From the NCBI GenBank assembly GCA_038234815.1, contig JBBQSU010000164.1, positions 1 through 7,298 of the forward strand: a stretch of DNA of 7,298 nucleotides, in the 5' to 3' direction. This document shows, in pieces, positions 1-5,365 of this stretch; positions within the stretch are counted from its first letter, which is position 1, and each line of letters begins with the position of its first letter. The notes beneath the pieces were generated by a model. That model was given only the letters and a program-made list of their open reading frames with translations, was not told the origin of the DNA and did no database searches. Position numbers and translations under genes: made by a program. This stretch comes from JBBQSU01 sp038234815 (GTDB taxonomy: Bacteria; Planctomycetota; Phycisphaerae; Tepidisphaerales; Tepidisphaeraceae).

Positions 1-108
1 AGCAACGGCTTTAAGATGGAAGTCGAATCGCTGATCACCAAGGACATCAGCTACGTCACCGAAGAATATGTGCCCCAGCGACTAAAGGCCAAGGATTGGC
101 TGGATTGA
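1..108 (+). CDS. C-terminal fragment of an unidentified protein
   Basis: The frame is open from the first base of the window and ends in TGA at 106-108, giving 35 residues that end in K-A-K-D-W-L-D. The upstream part lies outside the window, so neither length nor start can be judged. The fragment is charged and hydrophilic, with no membrane segment, and I do not recognise the family. That it is coding is inferred from codon use like that of the neighbouring genes and from the marked drop in GC content right after the stop. It converges on the BatA-like gene. No intrinsic terminator lies directly behind it; the nearest good one is about 300 bases downstream (401-432). Confidence 0.6.
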   Translation, partial: SNGFKMEVESLITKDISYVTEEYVPQRLKAKDWLD

Positions 109-387
109 GGGGGAGAAATTTCGGACTAATCTTTCGTGACATTTTTTTCTGCGCCGAGTGTTGGCCGGAACAATTTACGAACATTTTTCAGCGGACTTTT
201 CGGGCATTTTTTGGTATGATTCAGTGCGGCAAACGGGCGATGTTTTGCGGATCATGACTTTAAGAAAAATGCGCGGGCTGATGCGTTAGTAGCTGACTAT
301 TTGCCGTCAGTTTTATGTCAGTTTCGGTACACTTTTTTTGCGTTTTTGAGACAGATTATTTTACATAAGTGTCGATAATAAAAACGT
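109..387. other. T-tract-rich intergenic region between convergent genes
   Basis: This 279-bp stretch has no convincing ORF on either strand and is clearly more AT-rich than the genes around it. Runs of T on the plus strand lie at 142-148, 184-188, 197-200, 207-212, 243-246, 333-339 and 343-347. Three of them are preceded by CA, giving three copies of CATTTTT at 140, 182 and 205. A TGGTATGAT extended -10-like box is at 212-220. A small hairpin (CTGAC at 293-297 with GTCAG at 306-310, followed by four Ts) and a repeated GTCAGTTT (306 and 317) lie further down. The longest ATG frame of the plus strand in the middle (from 254) is only 11 codons. The region may be a long 3' UTR of the upstream gene or may hold a short noncoding transcript. 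Confidence 0.6.
212..220 (+). promoter_or_regulatory. Possible extended -10 promoter element
   Basis: The sequence TGGTATGAT has a TGN extension followed by a hexamer that matches TATAAT at five of six positions. It is preceded by a run of six Ts. No good TTGACA-like box lies 15-18 bases upstream, as is common for extended -10 promoters. No protein gene follows on this strand, so if active it would drive a short RNA ending at the terminator at 401-432. The call rests on sequence resemblance alone. Confidence 0.25.
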
Positions 388-1524
388 TTATGATGAAATA
401 CCCCAAGACGGTGCCGTTTTTGGGGAATTTTTCTCGTCCCGGCGATCCGGCCACCATAACGCCGAGAGGATGAGACAAATCAGGGAGGCGTAGATGAACC
501 CGGGCGCGAGGGGGACGTATCGAGTAGCGATTGGTGTCCCAGCCTTGGGCGCCGGCGCTCGGGGGATCGCCGCCACCGTCTCTTGCCCCTGTCCGGCCCA
601 GGCCAACGCGTTGGCCCAAAAAATCACAAAATCCGGCGTTTTGCTCCACGCGACCGAGCGAAGCCCTACCCATACCTGCCGGGCTGTACCGGGAGCGGTC
701 GCGACCACCGGCGTGTCATCGAGCCAGACAATGGGCGTCCACTCGGTAGGTGCAGGGGCAATCATGGGTTGGGCGAGCGAATCGAAATGCACTCCTTGCA
801 GGATCGGGTGGTCGGCCCAGCGCGGGCGATTGGTCGATGGCAAATCCCTGCCGATTGGCACGATAATCGCCGGACCGGCGACGGGGGCGTCGTTCACGAC
901 GGACAAGACGGCCGAGCCTTCCCCGGCGGGCCGGTGCTGGATGAACGTATCGATCGCGCGTGCTTCGCTGGGCGGCACCGCCGCGCGTCGCTCGATCCGC
1001 GGCCAGGTTGCTCGCGATTCTATGCGCCACTCATCGGCCGCATCACCAAGCCCGACGGTGAGGCCCGCAGGCAGGCTGGGAAGATTGATGAAGCGGTCAA
1101 TCGGGCTGACATCGGATTTAAACGGTTCATCGATGCGCACGCCGGGTGCGCGAACAAGAATCGTCCCCTGGCCTTGGGCTTGCACCCATATCGATGCGAC
1201 CGGGGAGCGCCGGGCGACGACGCCGAGGATGTGGCCGCGCGGCGTGACGACGGGCTGTGAAGTTGCCGCGTCCACTTGTAGTGGGTGCTTGTTAAAGCGT
1301 GGCTCGGCCGAGGCAAGCACAGCCAATAGCATGGCCAGGATGCCCAGGACGGTCGCTCGGGCCGGCGGGTAGAGCCGGCGTTTTTGCCGCGGGGAATGCA
1401 CTGGCCCTCGCCACAGGGACACGAACGGCACGCTTTGCACCGGCCGTTGGCCTATCAGCAGATAGAGCGTCACCAAGGCCCAAGGCGCAAGCAGCAGCAG
1501 AAACAGCGGGCTGGCGAAAAACAT
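388..1524 (-). CDS. BatA-type N-terminal domain membrane protein
   Basis: The protein has 378 residues and starts M-F-F-A-S-P-L-F-L-L. The N-terminus has a membrane segment (about 5-25), a basic loop and a second segment (about 57-74), in the arrangement of the BatA/aerotolerance-regulator N-terminal domain common in Bacteroidetes and planctomycetes. Residues 80-335 form a proline-rich, probably extracytoplasmic region, ending in D-F-V-I-F-W-A-N-A-L-A-W (298-309), a stretch typical of this planctomycete family. A third membrane segment (about 341-358) is followed by a short cytoplasmic tail. No von Willebrand A domain with a metal-binding motif is visible, so this is not full-length BatA. Its function is unknown; related proteins are annotated as double-membrane-domain proteins. 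The start is supported by AAGG (minus strand, 1534-1537) nine bases upstream. It lies 91 bp behind the secreted-protein gene on the same strand, probably in one unit. A TATTAT box on the minus strand (1549-1554) could be an internal -10, but it has no matching -35. Confidence 0.8.
   Translation of the reverse strand: MFFASPLFLLLLAPWALVTLYLLIGQRPVQSVPFVSLWRGPVHSPRQKRRLYPPARATVLGILAMLLAVLASAEPRFNKHPLQVDAATSQPVVTPRGHILGVVARRSPVASIWVQAQGQGTILVRAPGVRIDEPFKSDVSPIDRFINLPSLPAGLTVGLGDAADEWRIESRATWPRIERRAAVPPSEARAIDTFIQHRPAGEGSAVLSVVNDAPVAGPAIIVPIGRDLPSTNRPRWADHPILQGVHFDSLAQPMIAPAPTEWTPIVWLDDTPVVATAPGTARQVWVGLRSVAWSKTPDFVIFWANALAWAGQGQETVAAIPRAPAPKAGTPIATRYVPLAPGFIYASLICLILSALWWPDRRDEKNSPKTAPSWGISS
401..432 (+). 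terminator. Rho-independent terminator (plus strand)
   Basis: CCCC at 401-404 pairs with GGGG at 422-425, and the stem continues inward through AAGACG at 405-410 and CGTTTT at 415-420, with one G-T wobble, a single bulged T at 421 and a four-base GTGC loop. The hairpin is followed by AATTTTT (426-432), the classic stem plus U-tract on the plus strand. In the minus direction the stem is followed by TATTTCATCA, a poor U-tract, so it reads mainly as a plus-strand terminator. It overlaps the last codons of the minus-strand BatA-like gene. It would stop read-through from the gene ending at 108, or from a short transcript started near 225, before it runs antisense into that gene. Confidence 0.6.
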
Positions 1525-1615
1525 GCAGAATCGCCTTGGTATTTCGAGATAATAATTAATTCGCCAAATAGAACGACGTCACGATCAACAGTTCGTTAAA
1601 GCAGGCCCGAGCGGC

Positions 1616-2122
1616 TTAAAACGGCTGGACGGCATCGGGAACCACGACGACTTTTTCCAGAAGGACGTAATTGCGGCCGTGGTATTCGGTGACCATCCCC
1701 GTGATTCGGAAGCGCAGATCGCGGGCGCTGCCCGAGACGGCATTTTCCATCTGCGTCAGCTTCAGATTGGGGATGATGACCACCGGCGGATCGCGCAGGG
1801 TCTTGCCGTCAGCGTCGAAATGGAATTCGGTCTGCTGGCCGTCGGCCGATCGCTGCAACCGGCCCACCCGATCGACCAGGAAAGTGCCTTCGCGCAGCAC
1901 GTTTTGGGGGGGCGCATGGGGAACGACCGCGCCCTTGCCCGAGGTGGCGTCGATCGCCGGCGCATCGGCCACCGCCGGGAGCGGACGGGCCGCAGGGCCA
2001 GTGGACTTGAGGAGCTGGTCGAGTGTCGATTCACTGTCGGCGGGCTTGGCCGGCCGCGTGGTTTGCCCCGCGCACCAGGTGCCGGAAAGACCAAGGATCA
2101 AGATGACGGCGAACAGTTTCAT
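1616..2122 (-). CDS. Secreted hypothetical protein
   Basis: The 168-residue protein begins M-K-L-F-A-V-I-L-I-L-G-L-S-G, a clear signal peptide with likely cleavage after C-A-G (residue 19) before Q-T-T-R-P-A. The cysteine at 17 follows tryptophan, so a lipobox is unlikely. A low-complexity linker (20-70) leads to a compact C-terminal part with R-E-G-T-F-L-V-D-R-V-G-R-L (77-89), P-P-V-V-I-I-P-N-L-K-L (112-122) and a beta-rich end R-I-T-G-M-V-T-E-Y-H-G-R-N-Y-V-L-L (139-155). The last stretch looks like a small beta-barrel, possibly OB-like, but this is only a guess from the pattern. I believe similar proteins occur in planctomycetes, but I can assign no function. The start is supported by AAAGG on the minus strand (about 2130-2134), seven bases from the ATG. 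The gene lies upstream of the BatA-like gene and diverges from murE, so the two products may act together in the envelope. Confidence 0.8.
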   Translation of the reverse strand: MKLFAVILILGLSGTWCAGQTTRPAKPADSESTLDQLLKSTGPAARPLPAVADAPAIDATSGKGAVVPHAPPQNVLREGTFLVDRVGRLQRSADGQQTEFHFDADGKTLRDPPVVIIPNLKLTQMENAVSGSARDLRFRITGMVTEYHGRNYVLLEKVVVVPDAVQPF

Positions 2123-2168
2123 GAGCGAACCTTTCGGTCGGGATCGAAACGCGCTACCACGCGTCTCT

Positions 2169-2196
2169 ATCCTATCGACACAACGCCCGGGGACAA
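2169..2196 (-). promoter_or_regulatory. Candidate promoter of the secreted-protein/BatA-like unit
   Basis: On the minus strand, TTGTCC (2191-2196) and TAGGAT (2169-2174) each match four of six consensus positions of a sigma-70-type promoter and are 16 bases apart. The -10 lies about 46 bases upstream of the ATG at 2122, leaving room for the ribosome binding site. This is the best pair I found by eye in this region; the match is weak. Confidence 0.25.
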
Positions 2197-2204
2197 TAAC
2201 CCGA

Positions 2205-2271
2205 ACGGCCCGGCCCGCCGGCTTATCGGACCGGCGAGTGCGCGCAATAAATGGCCCGGCGGGCGGGCCGT
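2205..2271. repeat. GC-rich imperfect inverted repeat
   Basis: The left arm (ACGGCCCG at 2205-2212, one extra G at 2213, CCCGCCGG at 2214-2221) is complementary to the right arm (CCGGCGGGCGGGCCGT at 2256-2271). That gives 16 pairs with one bulge around a 34-base loop. It lies between the two candidate promoters of the divergent region. It has no U-tract directly behind it on either strand, although TTTTT occurs at 2292-2296. It may be a transcriptional insulator or protein-binding site, or simply reflect the extreme local GC content. Confidence 0.45.
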
Positions 2272-2326
2272 CCGGCGCTTATTATTGGCGATTTTTCTGC
2301 AGGCTAAATTCGCGCCCTATTGGTGA

Positions 2327-2355
2327 TTGCCTCCGGCGAAATGGTTTGCTACTGT
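2327..2355 (+). promoter_or_regulatory. Candidate murE operon promoter
   Basis: TTGCCT (2327-2332) and TACTGT (2350-2355) are 17 bases apart, the ideal spacing. The -35 matches four of six consensus positions. The -10 matches three, but these include the important first, second and sixth bases. Transcription would start near 2362, giving a leader of about 75 bases ahead of the murE ATG at 2436. The call is by eye. Confidence 0.3.
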
Positions 2356-2365
2356 ATACGCCGAA

Positions 2366-2386
2366 GAAGCGGATGGATGCCGCTTC
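2366..2386 (+). promoter_or_regulatory. Hairpin in the presumed murE leader
   Basis: GAAGCGG (2366-2372) and CCGCTTC (2380-2386) form a perfect 7-bp stem with a 7-base loop. A second, weaker hairpin follows (GCCT 2401-2404 with AGGC 2411-2414), ending ten bases before the Shine-Dalgarno sequence. No U-tract follows the first stem, so it is not an intrinsic terminator. A role in mRNA stability or translation control of the mur operon is possible but unproven. Confidence 0.35.
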
Positions 2387-2423
2387 TGATCGACAGACCT
2401 GCCTCAAAACAGGCACTAGGGAA

Positions 2424-2430
2424 AAGGAAG
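2424..2430 (+). promoter_or_regulatory. Ribosome binding site that fixes the murE start
   Basis: AAGGAAG ends five bases before the ATG at 2436. This decides the start, because the reading frame stays open upstream as far as 1671 with several in-frame start codons. The protein from 2436 begins exactly where the MurE family begins. Confidence 0.7.
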
Positions 2431-2435
2431 TCCCG

Positions 2436-3914
2436 ATGTTGCTGCATGACCTGCTTCGACCCTTCGGCTTAAGTTTTGGCCATTTGCCCAATGTTCCGAT
2501 CTCCGCGGTCGAGGAAGATTCCCGGCACGTTGGCCCGGGCACGCTTTTCGTCGCACGGGCGGGCACGCGCACCGATGGGGCACGCTTTGTAGAAGATGCC
2601 ATCGCCCGTGGAGCGGTGGTGGTCGTGACCGAAGCGTTATTGGCCGGCATGACTGTCCCGCAAGTGCTGGTGCCCAGCGCCGCGCGTACCGTGTCTCAAC
2701 TGGCCAATCGCCTGTCCAACAACCCTTCGAACAGTGTCAAGACTCTGGGCATCACCGGAACCAACGGCAAGACCACCACTGCTTATCTGGTTCGACATCT
2801 GCTTAACAGCGTAAAGAAGCGCTGCGGGATGATCGGCACAGTGGAGATTGACGATGGCTGGCGAGTATCCGAAGCGCAAATGACCACGCCCGAAGCCGTT
2901 ACGGTGGCTCGGCTGCTGGGTACGATGCGCTCGGCCGAATGCCACGCCTGCGCGATCGAAACCAGCAGCCACGCGCTGGCCCAGGACCGCGTGGCCGGCG
3001 TGCATTTTGCCGCCGGGGCGTTCACCAATCTCACCGGCGATCATCTTAATTATCATCTGACGATGGACCGCTACGCTGATGCCAAGGCGAGATTATTTGA
3101 GGAGCTTAGCGAGGATGCGGTCGCGATCGTCAACAGTGCCGACCCGTGGTCGGAGCGTATGCTGCGCGACTGCAAATCCCGGGTCGTGCGGTTTGGCTTT
3201 GATCCCGCGGCGGATTATCGGGCCGAGGACGTGGCCATCACCAGCGGGACTTCGCACTTCATACTCGTGACACCCGACGGCCGGGCCGAGGTGAAGATGA
3301 ACTTGGTCGGTCGGCACAATATCGAAAACGCTCTGGTGGCTGCGGCGCTGTGCGGCGAGGTGTTCAATTTGACGGTGCATCACCTGGCTGCGGGCTTGAA
3401 AACCGCCGCCGGCGCGCCGGGCCGACTGCAAACCGTGTCTGCCGGCCAGAGTTTCACCGTCTTGGTCGATTACGCCCATACCGACGACGCCCTGAAGAAC
3501 GTGTTGTCGGCGCTTCGCCCGCTGACAGGCGGAAAGCTGCGCGTACTCTTCGGCTGTGGGGGAGATCGAGACAAGCCCAAGCGGCCGCGCATGGCCCGCA
3601 CGGCTCAGCGTTTGGCCGATTGCCTATATGTGACCAGCGACAATCCAAGGACCGAGAATCCACAAACGATTTTGGACGAAATCATTTCAGGCTTCGTGGC
3701 CGATAGCAGCAAGGAAATCCATGTGGAAATCGATCGCCGGCGCGCCATTGAAATGGTGATCGGTGATGCCCAGCCAGGCGACGTGGTGATCCTCGCTGGC
3801 AAGGGCCACGAGAAATATCAGACCGTCGGCACTTTCAACCACCCGTTCGACGACGTGGAAGAGGCGTTCCGGGCGATCGGCTTGCGGACAAAAGCAGTTG
3901 CGGCAAGTCGTTGA
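2436..3914 (+). CDS. murE: UDP-MurNAc-L-Ala-D-Glu:meso-diaminopimelate ligase MurE
   Basis: This cytoplasmic ligase adds the third residue of the peptidoglycan stem peptide, using ATP. At 492 residues it has the usual family length. The N-terminal uridine-binding domain shows E-D-S-R-H-V-G-P-G-T-L-F-V-A (27-40). The central ATPase domain has the P-loop G-I-T-G-T-N-G-K-T-T-T (105-115), T-T-P-E-A (150-154), E-T-S-S-H-A-L (175-181) and Y-A-D-A-K-A-R-L-F (213-221), whose Lys217 should be the carbamylated lysine. The C-terminal domain has V-D-Y-A-H-T-D-D-A-L (344-353), G-C-G-G-D-R-D (373-379), D-N-P-R-T-E-N-P (402-409) and G-K-G-H-E-K-Y-Q (455-462). DNPR is the meso-diaminopimelate signature, as opposed to the lysine-type enzymes. 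The usual G-R-M-E is G-R-L-Q here (329-332). It is the first gene of the murE-murF-mraY operon and is divergent from the secreted-protein gene. Confidence 0.97.
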   Translation: MLLHDLLRPFGLSFGHLPNVPISAVEEDSRHVGPGTLFVARAGTRTDGARFVEDAIARGAVVVVTEALLAGMTVPQVLVPSAARTVSQLANRLSNNPSNSVKTLGITGTNGKTTTAYLVRHLLNSVKKRCGMIGTVEIDDGWRVSEAQMTTPEAVTVARLLGTMRSAECHACAIETSSHALAQDRVAGVHFAAGAFTNLTGDHLNYHLTMDRYADAKARLFEELSEDAVAIVNSADPWSERMLRDCKSRVVRFGFDPAADYRAEDVAITSGTSHFILVTPDGRAEVKMNLVGRHNIENALVAAALCGEVFNLTVHHLAAGLKTAAGAPGRLQTVSAGQSFTVLVDYAHTDDALKNVLSALRPLTGGKLRVLFGCGGDRDKPKRPRMARTAQRLADCLYVTSDNPRTENPQTILDEIISGFVADSSKEIHVEIDRRRAIEMVIGDAQPGDVVILAGKGHEKYQTVGTFNHPFDDVEEAFRAIGLRTKAVAASR

Positions 3915-3943
3915 CGCGCCGCGAGATGACTGGGATTCAACTT

Positions 3944-3948
3944 AAGGG
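3944..3948 (+). promoter_or_regulatory. Ribosome binding site that fixes the murF start
   Basis: AAGGG lies seven bases before the ATG at 3956. The frame also offers a TTG at 3911, which would overlap the murE stop as TTGA, and an ATG at 3926, but neither has a comparable Shine-Dalgarno sequence. The protein from 3956 begins M-Q-S-L-T-L-Q-E-I, as MurF proteins usually do. Confidence 0.6.
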
Positions 3949-3955
3949 TCAGGCC

Positions 3956-5365
3956 ATGCAGTCATTGACGTTACAGGAAATCAAGAAGTGGACCGAGGGC
4001 AAGTCCCTGACGCACATCACCAAAGACGCGCCGGTGGCGCAGGCGGTGTGCAGCGATTCGCGGCACTTATCGTCGGGGTGCTTGTTCATCGCGATCAAAG
4101 GCGAGCGGTACAATGCGCATAAGTATTTGTCCGAGGCCGCGTCCAAGGGGGCAATTGCCGCGTTGGTGGAAGAACCCCCCGCCGAGCCACTGTCCAATGT
4201 TCACCTGATCCAGGTGCAGAACACCCGCAAGGCGATGGGCAAACTGGCCCGATATGTTCGGGGAAAGTTGCGCGCAACGGTGATCGCCGTTGGCGGGTCC
4301 AATGGGAAAACAACCACGAAGTTTTTGATCGATGCGGCATTGAACGGCACGAAAAAAGGATCGATGTCGCCGAAGAGCTTCAATAACGACATCGGCGTTC
4401 CATTGACGATTTTCGCGGCGGATCCTTCGCAGGACTATCTGGTGCTGGAGATCGGCACCAATCATCCCGGTGAGGTGCAGGCGCTGACGCAGATTGCCGC
4501 GCCGGATATCGCGGTCATCACGAATATCGGGGCCGAACACCTCGAAGGCTTTGGCGATTTGATGGGCGTGCGCAATGAGGAGGCGAGCATCATCACCGGG
4601 CTGAACCCGCAAGGATTGTTGGTGGTGAACGGCGACGATGCGCAGTTGCTGGAGGCGGTCGCGCCGTATCCCGGCAAGCACATCACGTTTGGCTTTGATG
4701 AAAGCAACGACCTGTTTCCGACGGACATCCGCTGCGATTCCCATGGCACGCGGTTCTGTCTTAACGGCAGTAATAACCGCGAAGTATTCGTCCCGATGCT
4801 GGGGCGGCATTCGGCGTGTAACGCGCTGGCGGCGATCGCTGTGGCCCGCCGGCTGGGATTGCAGGAAGAGCAGATCGTGGACGCGCTGGCGCTGGCGCAA
4901 GGTCCGGACATGCGCCTGCAAATGACCGAAGCCTGCGGGGTATCGATCTTGAACGACGCCTATAACGCCAACCCGCACAGCATGAAAGCCGCGCTCGATA
5001 CACTCGAGACCTTGGCCGGTTCGGGCCGGCGGCGCGTCGCGGTGCTGGGGGATATGCTCGAACTGGGGGAATCGACTGCGCGCTATCACCGCGAGCTTGG
5101 GCAATACGCCGCGGGCAAGCACATCGATGAACTGGTTTGCGTCGGCGAGCGCTCGCTCCAGACCGCCGAGGCGGCCCGCGCCGCAGGGCTGGACGCCGAT
5201 CGCATCATGCATTGTGTCGATGCCGCTTCGGCCGCAGCGGTCGTCCCGGACATGCTTCAGCCCGGTGATCTGGTGCTGATCAAAGCGTCTCGCGGAATTC
5301 AGCTTGAGGCCGTCGCCGCAGCGATCATGGCCAAGCGTGTGCAACCTCTTAGGGCCGCATCGTGA
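3956..5365 (+). CDS. murF: UDP-MurNAc-tripeptide:D-Ala-D-Ala ligase MurF
   Basis: This cytoplasmic ligase joins D-alanyl-D-alanine to the UDP-MurNAc-tripeptide made by MurE, completing the pentapeptide precursor. At 469 residues it has normal length. The N-terminal domain shows C-S-D-S-R-H-L-S-S-G-C-L-F-I-A-I-K-G (32-49). The ATPase domain has the P-loop G-G-S-N-G-K-T-T-T-K (113-122), K-S-F-N-N-D-I-G-V-P (140-149), E-I-G-T-N-H-P-G-E-V (165-174) and N-I-G-A-E-H-L-E-G-F-G (190-200). The C-terminal domain has N-D-A-Y-N-A-N-P (333-340), V-A-V-L-G-D-M-L-E-L-G (361-371) and K-A-S-R-G (443-447). The chosen start leaves 41 bases after the murE stop; a TTG start at 3911 would add 15 residues and a four-base overlap. 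At its 3' end the gene overlaps mraY by four bases, indicating translational coupling. Confidence 0.96.
   Translation: MQSLTLQEIKKWTEGKSLTHITKDAPVAQAVCSDSRHLSSGCLFIAIKGERYNAHKYLSEAASKGAIAALVEEPPAEPLSNVHLIQVQNTRKAMGKLARYVRGKLRATVIAVGGSNGKTTTKFLIDAALNGTKKGSMSPKSFNNDIGVPLTIFAADPSQDYLVLEIGTNHPGEVQALTQIAAPDIAVITNIGAEHLEGFGDLMGVRNEEASIITGLNPQGLLVVNGDDAQLLEAVAPYPGKHITFGFDESNDLFPTDIRCDSHGTRFCLNGSNNREVFVPMLGRHSACNALAAIAVARRLGLQEEQIVDALALAQGPDMRLQMTEACGVSILNDAYNANPHSMKAALDTLETLAGSGRRRVAVLGDMLELGESTARYHRELGQYAAGKHIDELVCVGERSLQTAEAARAAGLDADRIMHCVDAASAAAVVPDMLQPGDLVLIKASRGIQLEAVAAAIMAKRVQPLRAAS

Noticed and set aside
254..286. Eleven-codon ORF (ATG at 254) in the noncoding region
   Set aside because: It is too short, has only a weak ribosome binding site and no supporting pattern; I see no basis for calling it a gene or leader peptide.
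494..1372. Plus-strand ORF of 292 codons
   Set aside because: It is antisense to the BatA-like gene. Its composition is rich in Arg, Ala, Gly and Ser without domain pattern, as expected of a shadow frame in GC-rich DNA.
1671..2435. A 255-codon open extension upstream of murE in the same frame
   Set aside because: It runs antisense to the secreted-protein gene and through the divergent intergenic region, has no MurE-like or other recognisable sequence, and murE has a strong ribosome binding site at 2424-2430 where the family's N-terminus begins. Its openness fits GC-rich codon bias.
3911..3955. TTG at 3911 as the murF start, overlapping the murE stop as TTGA
   Set aside because: The coupling geometry is attractive, but there is no Shine-Dalgarno before it, the 15 extra residues do not resemble MurF, and the ATG at 3956 has AAGGG at a good distance.
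4067..5344. Minus-strand ORF of 425 codons opposite murF
   Set aside because: MurF is certain on the other strand with all motifs. The antisense translation is rich in Arg, His and Gln with no recognisable family and no ribosome binding site that I can support.
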